Origin: Clostridia bacterium
GTDB taxonomy: Bacteria; Bacillota; Clostridia; Oscillospirales; Acutalibacteraceae
Direction of reading: 5' to 3'
DNA length: 64,000 nucleotides
Assembly: GCA_017410605.1 (NCBI GenBank)
Contig: JAFQQN010000012.1
Location: 1-64,000, forward strand
How positions within the stretch are numbered: position 1 is the first letter of the stretch; each line of letters opens with the position of its first letter. Below the pieces are notes generated by a model. It ran no database searches and was not told the DNA's origin. It saw nothing but the letters and a program-made list of their open reading frames with translations. A program made the position numbers and the translations under genes. This document shows positions 37,038-44,924 of this stretch, piece by piece.

Positions 37038-37631
37038 TTAATAGTTCCACACTGTGGGGTTGGTAAGGGTTACCGATGAAAGATAACCGTCAATTGCAAT
37101 AAACCTTAAAACATAGCTTCCCGTAACGTAGCTGACACATTCAGCATTTTGAGGCAATACAGGAAGAAAAAAAGCATCTGCCTCGGTGGCTGCGGCTCTG
37201 GTATACTCTTCGCTACCCACAGCCTCAATTACATCATCTAATGTATAAACACCGCCAAGAGAAAGGTCGTAAGCATATTCCTTAGCAATAATAACGCCCA
37301 CCCCTGCCGATTCGTTAGCCTTTTCGTAGCAAAACATAGAATTTCCGCCATCCATCCAAACGGTGGTAACTCCCTCATCAATAATAAGGTCCTCAATTTC
37401 GCTTCCCGGCTCTATAGTGTCTTTAAAGCCGCTCTTAACCTCTGCCACATTTGCACCTACACCAAAAGGTACCTCAGGTATTTCCCCTTTTTCGGCAAAG
37501 GCTAAAATGTTTACGGAATGAGATGGGGCACTTTGACTGCTTGTTTTATCGGTCGATGCTTCACCACAGCCGCTAAGGGCAAGTGTAAAACAAAAAGCTG
37601 TAATAATTAACAATATTTTTTTAAAAAGCAT
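37038..37631 (-). CDS. Predicted lipoprotein of unknown function
   Basis: The 197-residue protein has a lipoprotein signal with a hydrophobic run and lipobox LSGC (Cys near residue 22), then a Ser/Thr-rich linker. The rest is acidic and looks like a soluble extracellular domain; I do not recognise a family. Start ATG 37631 is taken because AAGGGG lies 7 bases upstream, whereas the ATG at 37637 overlaps it. It lies 36 bp after the PBP2 gene and may be the last gene of the shape operon, or a separate unit. Confidence 0.8.
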   Translation of the reverse strand: MLFKKILLIITAFCFTLALSGCGEASTDKTSSQSAPSHSVNILAFAEKGEIPEVPFGVGANVAEVKSGFKDTIEPGSEIEDLIIDEGVTTVWMDGGNSMFCYEKANESAGVGVIIAKEYAYDLSLGGVYTLDDVIEAVGSEEYTRAAATEADAFFLPVLPQNAECVSYVTGSYVLRFIAIDGYLSSVTLTNPTVWNY

Positions 37632-37667
37632 AATCATTCCCCTTTATATATATACATATTTTTATTT

Positions 37668-39686
37668 CTAAGGTAACAGCTCATAAGCCGGAGTTTCAGC
37701 TTGGGCAGCCTTTTCTGTAAAAAAGTAAGAATCGAAAATAGATTTCAACAGTCCACCGCTATAGGTGCTGAACTGACCGTGTTCAATAATAACGGCTACG
37801 GCAATTTCGGGTCTATCATAGGGCGCAAAGGCAACGAAAACGGTATGGTCTTTTTTGCCTGTAACCTGCGCTGTACCGGTTTTTCCGCCAACCTTAATTG
37901 GGTAATCACCGAATATTCTGTTACCGGTACCATCTTCAGTAACCGAAAGCATACCCTCTTTAACTTTATCAAAAACCTCTTGGCTTATATTAACCTTATT
38001 AAGCACCTCAGGTTGGTTTTCTGCTATAACCCTATCTTGATTATAGCTAACGTATTTATCAATAAGGGTTGTTTTATAACGAACACCGGAATTGGCTATT
38101 GTTGCGGTATAAGCCGCAAGCTGCAGTGGAGTAAAGGCGTTATCCATCTGACCGATTGCGGCCTGAATAGTATAACCCTCATACCATTCGCCACGGCTTG
38201 CAGGTCCGGCTAAAACACCTTTTCCCTCATTAACCTCTACCCCGGTATAGTCACCCAGCCCGAAAGCAAGGCAATATTCATTCATTTTGGTTATTCCAAG
38301 CCGTCTTCCAACCTCAAAGAAATAATAGTTACAGGATTTTGAAAGGGCAGGAATAAGAGAAATATTTCTGTGTATATGCATACAGGTTGGCTGATAATCG
38401 CTAAAATAGGTATATCTTCCAACACAACGAATCTCTTCGTCGTAGGTAACCGAGCCCTCTTCAAGAGCGGCCAAGGCAACAGCCGGTTTGAAGGTTGAAC
38501 CGGGTGGATATGTGCCGTTAAAGGCACGGTCGAAAAGCGGCTTTGTAGGGTCTTTAGCCAGGTTTTCATAATTTTCAGTATAGTCGGTATAGGTGTATGT
38601 GGGATAATTTACCGAAGCAATTATACCACCGGTTTTTATATTAACTGCTACTGCCGCACCGGCGTTGGCCCAAATTTCATCTGAATTCATTTGCTTAATT
38701 GTATTAGCCAAAGCCTTTTGGGCAGAAATTTGAACCGTTTTATCTAAAGTAAGGCGAACAGAATTACCCGGGGTGGGTTCTTTTGTTACCTCTGAAGAAA
38801 GAATAATACCGCTGGAATTAATGTGATAGGTCATAACACCATCAGTTCCGCGAAGTTGTTCTTCACACACCTTTTCTATTCCGCTTTTTCCCACCTTGTC
38901 GTTATAAGAATAGCCTTTTTCCTTATACTTTTCCCACTCTTCAGCATATATAGGCCCAACATTTCCTATAATATGTGGGGCAACCGAATCTGCCGAATAT
39001 TCTCTGAACGAAGCAATATTTATAAGCACACCGTTTTCGCCGTAATATGCCTCTTCAGAAATTTTAATCATAATATCGTTAGTTACATCCTCGGCAAAGG
39101 TGTAGGGTGCCGAAACAGAAAAGCCAGACCTTTCCATAGTATAGCGTACACCCATAATATAACGCTGAACCACGGGGTCGCGGTCTTCTAAGGAATACCT
39201 TTTAACCATCTCTTCAAAACAGTTTTCAGCCGTTGCATAGTGGGCAATATCTAAAGTAGAAATAAGCCTTTTAACCTCAGAAGAGTCCGCTTCGGCTGTA
39301 TAGCTAAATGGGGCCTCAAGACTAAGTGGCAGGTCATCTCTCCAACTGGCATCACCAAGCAGCTTAATAAGCTTTAAAACGGTGTCGTTAAGGGTTGCTT
39401 TGTTTATGGTTGCATAATTAAAAACAATGTTATATCCCTCGCGGTTGGTTGCAATAGGGCGGCCATAATAGTCTAATATTTCACCCCTTGGGGCCGTTAT
39501 AGGGGCTGTTACGGTGGTAATACCCTTTGCCTGTTCGGTATAGCGCTCGGCCGTAGCAACCTGTAAATCAAAGGTGCGACCCACAAGTATTGAAAACGCT
39601 AAAAGGGTTGCAATTATCATAATAAGCATTCGGCGCTTATCTCTTTTTTTAATACGCTTTTCCATTTGAGAATATGTTTCGTGCAA
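37668..39686 (-). CDS. mrdA: Penicillin-binding protein 2-type transpeptidase
   Basis: The 672-residue class B PBP has one N-terminal transmembrane helix (about 20-40), a dimerisation domain starting TAPRGEILDYYGRPIA, and a transpeptidase domain with the SxxK motif STFK (Ser397), SCN (451-453) and KTGTAQ (from Lys602). It crosslinks peptidoglycan during elongation with RodA and MreBCD. The start is TTG 39686, which follows AAGGAGGTGATACCC; a longer in-frame reading would place this ribosome binding site inside the gene. It is 55 bp after mreD. No rodA is in the window. Confidence 0.94.
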   Translation of the reverse strand: MHETYSQMEKRIKKRDKRRMLIMIIATLLAFSILVGRTFDLQVATAERYTEQAKGITTVTAPITAPRGEILDYYGRPIATNREGYNIVFNYATINKATLNDTVLKLIKLLGDASWRDDLPLSLEAPFSYTAEADSSEVKRLISTLDIAHYATAENCFEEMVKRYSLEDRDPVVQRYIMGVRYTMERSGFSVSAPYTFAEDVTNDIMIKISEEAYYGENGVLINIASFREYSADSVAPHIIGNVGPIYAEEWEKYKEKGYSYNDKVGKSGIEKVCEEQLRGTDGVMTYHINSSGIILSSEVTKEPTPGNSVRLTLDKTVQISAQKALANTIKQMNSDEIWANAGAAVAVNIKTGGIIASVNYPTYTYTDYTENYENLAKDPTKPLFDRAFNGTYPPGSTFKPAVALAALEEGSVTYDEEIRCVGRYTYFSDYQPTCMHIHRNISLIPALSKSCNYYFFEVGRRLGITKMNEYCLAFGLGDYTGVEVNEGKGVLAGPASRGEWYEGYTIQAAIGQMDNAFTPLQLAAYTATIANSGVRYKTTLIDKYVSYNQDRVIAENQPEVLNKVNISQEVFDKVKEGMLSVTEDGTGNRIFGDYPIKVGGKTGTAQVTGKKDHTVFVAFAPYDRPEIAVAVIIEHGQFSTYSGGLLKSIFDSYFFTEKAAQAETPAYELLP

Positions 39687-39741
39687 GGGTATCACCTCCT
39701 TAGATTTCAAATATGGTATTTTTCATAGATCTGTCTAAAAA

Positions 39742-40260
39742 CTAGTGAACCAAATGGCGTTTGGTAAGCCACCGAATAAAATAATAAAAAGGAATTATAA
39801 AAATGGCTGTATAAAGTGCCGATGGTATTTCATACCTTATCAGCATTAAAAAGGCCGAGCTATCGCCTGTAAAAACGCAAAGATACAGCCATCGCGCAAA
39901 ACAAAACCCGAAAGAAAAAATTATCGAGCCTATTATAACCGATTTAATATTACGGTTAAAAATATAATGGTAAAGAAGCCCTGCAAGTGTGCCCACCAAA
40001 ATCATAGCTATAGTATTAAAACAGCGGCTTCCTGCCAAAAAAACATCCATACCTATTCCGCAAAAAAGGCCGAAGAAAAAGCCTGTCCACTCCCTCAAAA
40101 AGCAGGATATTACAACCACAAAGGGAACTAAAAGCATGGGCGTTGCCGTTCCCAAGGTGAGCGAGAGCCCGGGTGTTTTTTGAAAAATAAGAAGAAAAAA
40201 ACAACTAAGACCAAGAGTACAATATAGCCACACCGAATATTTTTCAACATTGTCAATCAT
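39742..40260 (-). CDS. mreD: Rod shape-determining protein MreD
   Basis: The roughly 172-residue hydrophobic protein has five to six transmembrane segments and the MreD-like run GFFFGLFCGIGMDVFLAG. Sequence conservation in MreD is low, so the assignment leans on position between mreC and PBP2. ATG 40260 overlaps the mreC stop by 8 bp; an in-frame GTG at 40272 is an alternative. MreD is a membrane partner of MreC and the elongation complex. Confidence 0.88.
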   Translation of the reverse strand: MIDNVEKYSVWLYCTLGLSCFFLLIFQKTPGLSLTLGTATPMLLVPFVVVISCFLREWTGFFFGLFCGIGMDVFLAGSRCFNTIAMILVGTLAGLLYHYIFNRNIKSVIIGSIIFSFGFCFARWLYLCVFTGDSSAFLMLIRYEIPSALYTAIFIIPFYYFIRWLTKRHLVH

Positions 40261-41113
40261 TTGCGGCGCCACCCTCAGCTTTCTGCCCGGAAAAATAGGT
40301 TATAACCATAACCTCGCGAAGCTCTTTAAAATCTACAACCGGGGTAATAACTGCATAAAGAGATATATCTGTTTTCGAATTATGAATACTGTCTACTGTA
40401 CCAATAACAATACCCTCGGGAAAAACCTCACCGCCGGGGGTAACAATAAAATCACCCGTCGCCACACCCGAGCTTCGAAGAAGATTTATCATTTTTGTCT
40501 TTCCCGCTTCGGCTGCAGTGAGTTCGCCCGACACAATTCCAACATCTTTAGTGCGCTTGTCCATTCCGCCGCACTTAATATTTGCATCTAAAATTGTAAT
40601 AACCTTAGAATAAGAGGGGTTAACCTCGCCTATATAACCAACAAGACCTGCTTCTGTAATAACAGGGTCATAAAGAGCAACACCGTTAAGGCTTCCCTTG
40701 TTAATAACAAACGAACCGTATGGGTCCTCGGCATTTCGTGAAATCAAATCTGCCGGTTCCATAACATAATCGGGGTTTTTTTCTTTTATTTCTAAATACT
40801 TTTTATAAAATTCATTTTCTTGCTGAAGTGACTGATAGTCAACAAGCTTAGAATTAAGGTCGTTAATTTGGGCCTTAAGCTCTGCATTTTCAAGCATCAG
40901 CTTTTCATTGTCGCCCATTTTTTTAAAAATATCTGAACACCAATTAGAAACACCTGTGGCATAGCTTTGTATTCGTGTGGTTATTGCCCCTATAACGCTG
41001 TTTTGCGGCATTACAGAATTTTTTATAAAAAGGCTCACCAATGCTAACACCAAAACACCGGCGGTAATACCCAACATTATTTTAAATTTTCTGCTGCGAA
41101 AGAAAAACCGCAT
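40253..41113 (-). CDS. mreC: Rod shape-determining protein MreC
   Basis: The 286-residue protein has a short cytoplasmic N-terminus, one transmembrane helix (about 12-30), a coiled coil (about 70-110, rich in Glu, Lys, Asn and Leu) and the beta-rich periplasmic-type domain seen in MreC with NKGSLNGV, EAGLVGYIGEV and VTPGGEVFPEGIVIGTV. It links MreB to the elongation PBP. ATG 41113 follows GGAGTTGAAAACAC. Confidence 0.95.
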   Translation of the reverse strand: MRFFFRSRKFKIMLGITAGVLVLALVSLFIKNSVMPQNSVIGAITTRIQSYATGVSNWCSDIFKKMGDNEKLMLENAELKAQINDLNSKLVDYQSLQQENEFYKKYLEIKEKNPDYVMEPADLISRNAEDPYGSFVINKGSLNGVALYDPVITEAGLVGYIGEVNPSYSKVITILDANIKCGGMDKRTKDVGIVSGELTAAEAGKTKMINLLRSSGVATGDFIVTPGGEVFPEGIVIGTVDSIHNSKTDISLYAVITPVVDFKELREVMVITYFSGQKAEGGAAND

Positions 41114-41129
41114 GTGTTTTCAACTCCAA

Positions 41130-42152
41130 TTAATAATGACGATATTTTTTATAATGTCTGTCTTCTGTGAAATCCGTTTTTTCAAGCTCCTTAGCCGTTC
41201 CCAAAACAACACAGTCCAATGGGTTATCGGCAACAAACACAGGTATGCCTGTTTCATCGCTCATAAGCTTATCTAAGCCGCGAAGCAAGGCGCCACCTCC
41301 TGTAAGAGTAATACCCCTGTCTATAATATCGGCCGAAAGCTCGGGAGGTGTTTTTTCGAGTGTCAGGCGCACAGCATCTATTATTTGAGAAACTGTATCT
41401 TGCATGGCCTCTCTTACCTCTTTAGCGGTAATAACAATGCTTTTGGGAAGACCGTCAACCAGGTTGCGCCCCTTTACCTCCATACTTCCCTCTCCCTCAA
41501 AGGGTATTGCAGAGCCAAGCTCTATTTTAATCTGCTCGGCGGTGCGCTCACCTATAAGCATATTATGGGTCTTTCTTATATAATTTATAATTGCTTCATC
41601 AAGCTTATCACCCGCAACACGAACCGACTGGGCGGTAACAATATCACCTAGAGAAAGCACTGCAACCTCACTTGTACCGCCTCCAATATCAACCACCATA
41701 CAACCGGCCGACTCCTCCACAGGAAGCCCTGCGCCTATTGCAGCGGCCTTAGGCTCGGGTATAAGGCAAATATTATTTGCGCTTACGCCGGCCTGAACAG
41801 CGGCATTAAGAACTGCGCGGCTTTCAACCTCTGTAACCCCCACCGGAACACAAATCATTACACGCACTCTTGTAAAAATTGAGCCGTGAAGAGCCTGTTT
41901 TATAAATTTTTTAAGCATAGCCGCAGTAACATCAAAGTCGGCAATAACACCGTCTTTAATAGGGCGAACGGCCAAAATAGAGCCTGGGGTTCTGCCTATC
42001 ATTTCTTTAGCCTCGGTTCCCACAGCGCGAACAATATCGTTTCTTGCTTCGTAAGCCACAACCGAAGGTTCGCGCATAACAATACCCTTTCCCCTTATGC
42101 AAACAAGGGTATTTGCTGTACCTAAATCTATGCCAATATCACGGGTAAACAT
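41130..42152 (-). CDS. mreB: Rod shape-determining protein MreB
   Basis: The 340-residue actin homologue shows the phosphate-binding loops [13 protein letters not shown] and [15 protein letters not shown], the family segment [15 protein letters not shown] [29 protein letters not shown] and the C-terminal [15 protein letters not shown]. It forms membrane-associated filaments that guide elongation. The ATG follows AAGGAGAAAATAAT, 12 bp after the lipid kinase gene. Together with mreC, mreD and PBP2 it indicates a rod-shaped or elongating cell. Confidence 0.98.
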   Translation of the reverse strand: MFTRDIGIDLGTANTLVCIRGKGIVMREPSVVAYEARNDIVRAVGTEAKEMIGRTPGSILAVRPIKDGVIADFDVTAAMLKKFIKQALHGSIFTRVRVMICVPVGVTEVESRAVLNAAVQAGVSANNICLIPEPKAAAIGAGLPVEESAGCMVVDIGGGTSEVAVLSLGDIVTAQSVRVAGDKLDEAIINYIRKTHNMLIGERTAEQIKIELGSAIPFEGEGSMEVKGRNLVDGLPKSIVITAKEVREAMQDTVSQIIDAVRLTLEKTPPELSADIIDRGITLTGGGALLRGLDKLMSDETGIPVFVADNPLDCVVLGTAKELEKTDFTEDRHYKKYRHY

Positions 42153-42164
42153 ATTATTTTCTCC

Positions 42165-43061
42165 TTATTTCTTTTTTGGAACAATAATTTTAACAGCGTG
42201 GGGAAGATTTTTAATAACAACTTCACCGCATCCCGATTGGTGTTCGCCGTCTAATGTCCACTCTAATTTTTCCTGGGTTTCAACCTTAATGCTGGAGGTA
42301 TGATAAAGAGAAACCAAATCTTGCGAAAAGTTTTGAGACAAAAGCTCGCCTATAATCTTTTGAAGGCGATTTAAATTTTTCGGTTCCTTAACCAACAAAA
42401 CTTCAAAAAGGCCGTCATTCATAGCTACCAAATTTTCGTCAAACTTCAAAAGCCCGCCTACCGAAGTGGTGTTTGAAATGGCGGCAAAAATAAAACGGTC
42501 CTCCAACACTTTATCGTCGAAGGTAAATTTAACCTGTAAGGGAACAATGTTACCCAAACTTTTTAGCCCCTCAATAAGGTAAGCCGCATGACCCAACGTG
42601 TTTTTAACCTCTTGAGGCGCATTATAAGAAGCTTCTGTAAAGGCGCCAAATGAGGCTATATAATTAAAATATTTATCATTAAAAGAGCCTATATCAATAC
42701 TATGGTAATGGCCCTCTATAATGCTATCTACTGCCTTTGATATATCTCTTGGAATGTTAAGGCTGTTAGCCAAATCATTAGTGGTTCCTACCGGTATATA
42801 TCCCAAGGTGTGTGAGATGGGGTTTTTCATTAAGCCGCTTATTGTTTCATTTAAAGTTCCGTCACCACCGGCACAAATAACTCGGCCGTATTCTTCCGAA
42901 CACGCTCTGGCAAACTCTTCGGCGTCACCCTTTTTTTGGGTGAACTTAACTGTAGGCTCCAATCCTGCAGCGCAAAGCTTTTCAACAACCTGCCACAGCC
43001 TTGGCTTTAGGGCAATTTTACCTGAAACCGGGTTAACTATAAGCAAAACCTTTTCGGCCAT
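42165..43061 (-). CDS. Diacylglycerol kinase-like lipid kinase (YegS/BmrU family)
   Basis: The 298-residue protein has LIVNPVSG at the N-terminus, the nucleotide-binding ICAGGDGTLNETISG and LGYIPVGTTNDLA, and the beta-sandwich C-terminal domain with an EWTLDGEH segment, all typical of the DAGK catalytic family. It probably phosphorylates diacylglycerol or a related lipid, in line with recycling of diacylglycerol from lipoteichoic acid synthesis. It is the first gene of the mreBCD-PBP2 unit, linking membrane lipid turnover to elongation. Confidence 0.9.
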   Translation of the reverse strand: MAEKVLLIVNPVSGKIALKPRLWQVVEKLCAAGLEPTVKFTQKKGDAEEFARACSEEYGRVICAGGDGTLNETISGLMKNPISHTLGYIPVGTTNDLANSLNIPRDISKAVDSIIEGHYHSIDIGSFNDKYFNYIASFGAFTEASYNAPQEVKNTLGHAAYLIEGLKSLGNIVPLQVKFTFDDKVLEDRFIFAAISNTTSVGGLLKFDENLVAMNDGLFEVLLVKEPKNLNRLQKIIGELLSQNFSQDLVSLYHTSSIKVETQEKLEWTLDGEHQSGCGEVVIKNLPHAVKIIVPKKK

Positions 43062-43109
43062 TTTTAAAGCTCACCCTCCTGTGTAAAAATAAACCTATAA
43101 TTATATTTA

Positions 43110-43138
43110 ATTATAATAGTTATTTGTAAACAATTCAA
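43110..43138 (-). promoter_or_regulatory. Promoter of the lipid kinase-mreBCD-PBP2 unit
   Basis: TTGAAT, 17 bp and TATAAT on the minus strand; leader about 42 nt. Confidence 0.65.
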
Positions 43139-43188
43139 GTACAAAACGAAAAAAACGCCATAGTTTATCAATTAAAAATATTTTACTA

Positions 43189-43217
43189 TTGTATTCGACA
43201 TATTTTTTTGGTATAAT
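43189..43217 (+). promoter_or_regulatory. Promoter of the DivIVA-like gene, with a Spo0A-type box
   Basis: TTGTAT, 17 bp and TATAAT, with an extended -10 TGG, are on the plus strand. TTCGACA at 43194-43200 is the exact complement of the 0A-box TGTCGAA and lies at the junction of the -35 and spacer. The predicted start is near 43224, where the palindromic element begins. Confidence 0.6.
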
Positions 43218-43223
43218 TTTAAA

Positions 43224-43502
43224 TTAGGGTAGAGCAAATAATTCAAACCCGCCTCAAGGCGGTATATTTAGGCGCTTTTTACCCAACTCATTTTTGCAAG
43301 GCGTTAGCCTTGCTGCTCCTGACTCGAATAAAAATCACTCAAAATCTTCTCTCTTTGAGGTCAAAGATTTTAAAAAGTGCGGATTTTTGTTCAGTCAAGG
43401 CACAAAACGCAGTAAATCCTATCTTATTTACGAGTATTTTAATGTGGAATGAGCGAAAATTCGCCTTTTTAAAACGGATTTAGATTATTCGTTCTACCCT
43501 AA
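43224..43502 (+). repeat. 279-bp palindromic non-coding element (MITE-like or structured leader RNA)
   Basis: The left end TTAGGGTAGAGCAAATAAT and the complement of the right end, TTAGGGTAGAACGAATAAT, agree over most of 28 bp (23 identities), with CCG at the inner edge of both. The inside has at least five hairpins: CCGCC/GGCGG (43249-43262), GCAAGGC/GCCTTGC (43296-43313), AAAATCTT/AAGATTTT (43341-43371), GTAAAT/ATTTAC (43412-43431) and GCGAA/TTCGC (43453-43464). No open frame of note is present. TA dinucleotides flank GGGTAGA at both ends, as expected for a TA-targeting element, but the start of transcription also falls at its left edge, so a 5' leader RNA is possible. Confidence 0.6.
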
Positions 43503-43531
43503 ACAAAAAACAACCTACAGAGGTGATTCTT

Positions 43532-44110
43532 TTGGCATTTTCAGGATTCAGAACCTCCCTATTCGGCTTCAACAAGGAAGAAGTAAACGCATATATTGAA
43601 GCCGCCGCTAAGAAAAATTCTGCAAAACTTAAAGAGCTTGAAGCTTCAAATGCTTTGGCAGAAGAAAAGGTAGCCTTACTTGAACAAAAACTAGAGCAGC
43701 TTGAAGCCCAATATCAAGAGGCAAAAGCAAAGGCTGATTATTACACAGGCAAAGAGGAAGAAATTGAAAAAACAAGTATCAGCATCGGCACTATGTACCT
43801 TGTGGCAAAACAAAATGCTACCGAAATTTTAAAAAGTGCCGAAGAGTGTGCTAAAGAAATTGCAAAGGAATCTAAGCAACGCCTTGCCGTAGCCGGTGAG
43901 GTAGACCAAAAGCTTTCTACCCTTAAGGAAGAGCTTTCAGGCGCCGCGCTTCGCTTTTCTGAAAGTGTTGACCTTATGAACGATTCTTTACAAGGCATAA
44001 AGGCCCGTCTTGAAGCACAGATAAATAAAATAGAAAACGGCGAAAACCAAATATTTATTTCACAGCAATCACAGGGTTTTACTTCAAACAACGGTGAAAA
44101 CAATGGCTAA
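43532..44110 (+). CDS. DivIVA-like coiled-coil protein
   Basis: The 192-residue protein begins AFSGFRTSLFGFNKEEVNAY, which resembles the N-terminal membrane-binding segment of DivIVA/GpsB proteins (GFNKxxV pattern). A long coiled coil follows (about residues 25-150, heptads rich in Leu, Lys, Glu and Ala), ending in a low-complexity Gln/Ser/Asn tail. Such proteins mark curved membrane and septa. The start is TTG 43532, 6 bases after AGAGGTG. It overlaps the next gene by 8 bp. The family assignment is tentative because the sequence is mostly coiled coil. Confidence 0.65.
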   Translation: MAFSGFRTSLFGFNKEEVNAYIEAAAKKNSAKLKELEASNALAEEKVALLEQKLEQLEAQYQEAKAKADYYTGKEEEIEKTSISIGTMYLVAKQNATEILKSAEECAKEIAKESKQRLAVAGEVDQKLSTLKEELSGAALRFSESVDLMNDSLQGIKARLEAQINKIENGENQIFISQQSQGFTSNNGENNG

Positions 44111-44630
44111 GCTTTCTATTAACACTTCACAGCTTAAAGGGTATATACCCTCCCTTAAAGCCGGGGACGAAATTTTGCTTTCCGGCACAGTATACACTGC
44201 AAGGGACGCCGCCCACGCAAGGCTTATAAACTTTATAAACGAAAATAAACCCTTACCCTTTAACATAAACGGTGCCACAATTTATTATGCAGGTCCCACC
44301 GAAGCGCCACCGGGAAGGCCTATAGGAAGCTGTGGACCCACCACCTCCGGACGAATGGACAGCTTTTCCCCCACCCTTTTAAACTTGGGGCTTTTATGTA
44401 TGATAGGGAAGGGGCAACGAAGCGAAGCGGTTATAAACGCTATTGTTGAAAACGGTGCCATATACCTTTGTGCCATTGGGGGAGCCGGCGCCTTGGCCGC
44501 TAAGTGTATAACCTCTTCACAGGTTATAGCCTTTGAAGATTTGGGTTGCGAAAGCATCAAAAGGTTAGAATTTAAAGATTTTCCTCTTATTGTTGGTATA
44601 GACTGTAACGGCGACTCGGTTTTCAAATAA
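44103..44630 (+). CDS. Fumarase class I beta-type subunit (Fe-S hydro-lyase)
   Basis: The 175-residue protein matches the C-terminal/beta domain of class I fumarase and tartrate dehydratase (FumA C-term/TtdB): AGDEILLSGTVYTARDAAHA, YYAGPTEAPPGRPIGSCGPTTSGRMD and IGGAGALAAKCI. In two-subunit enzymes this part supplies substrate residues while the alpha subunit binds the [4Fe-4S] cluster. No alpha-subunit gene is adjacent or elsewhere in the window. ATG 44103 overlaps the stop of the coiled-coil gene; an in-frame GTG at 44094 is possible. Confidence 0.9.
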   Translation: MAKLSINTSQLKGYIPSLKAGDEILLSGTVYTARDAAHARLINFINENKPLPFNINGATIYYAGPTEAPPGRPIGSCGPTTSGRMDSFSPTLLNLGLLCMIGKGQRSEAVINAIVENGAIYLCAIGGAGALAAKCITSSQVIAFEDLGCESIKRLEFKDFPLIVGIDCNGDSVFK

Positions 44631-44643
44631 ACGAGTCGCCGTT
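44607..44643 (+). terminator. Terminator overlapping the fumarase beta gene end
   Basis: AACGGCGACTCG and CGAGTCGCCGTT form a 12-bp stem; the stop codon lies in the 13-base loop. TTTAATCC follows, a weak T-tract. Confidence 0.6.
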
Positions 44644-44788
44644 TAATCCAATTACGTATAATTCTTCAGTTTTAGCTTGGTTATGCCCCACAGACCGAAA
44701 AAAGCACAAGACCAAAATTCACCTCTTCACTCCTACCTATTACTTCTTACTTTAATCTTCCGCCCCGCAGGTATAAAAATAGTTCATC

Positions 44789-44828
44789 AAACAAGGCTTT
44801 CCATTGTTGGGAAGCCTTGTTTATTAAC
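44789..44828 (+). terminator. Second hairpin downstream of the fumarase gene
   Basis: AAACAAGGCTTTCC and GGGAAGCCTTGTTT pair over 14 positions with one wobble, around a 6-base loop, followed by ATTAACC. The gap 44644-44788 holds nothing else I can recognise. Confidence 0.5.
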
Positions 44829-44836
44829 CCCCATAA

Positions 44837-44888
44837 TACAAAAAGCCGAAGTGGGTTGAGCTGTTTTCGGCTCAACTCTCTTCGGCTT
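44837..44888 (-). terminator. gdhA terminator
   Basis: On the minus strand AAGCCGAAG/CTTCGGCTT and GTTGAGC/GCTCAAC form a two-part stem followed by TTTTTGTATT. Confidence 0.75.
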
Positions 44889-44924
44889 AACAAAAACTCC
44901 CTATTGGGGGCATTTGTTATTTAA

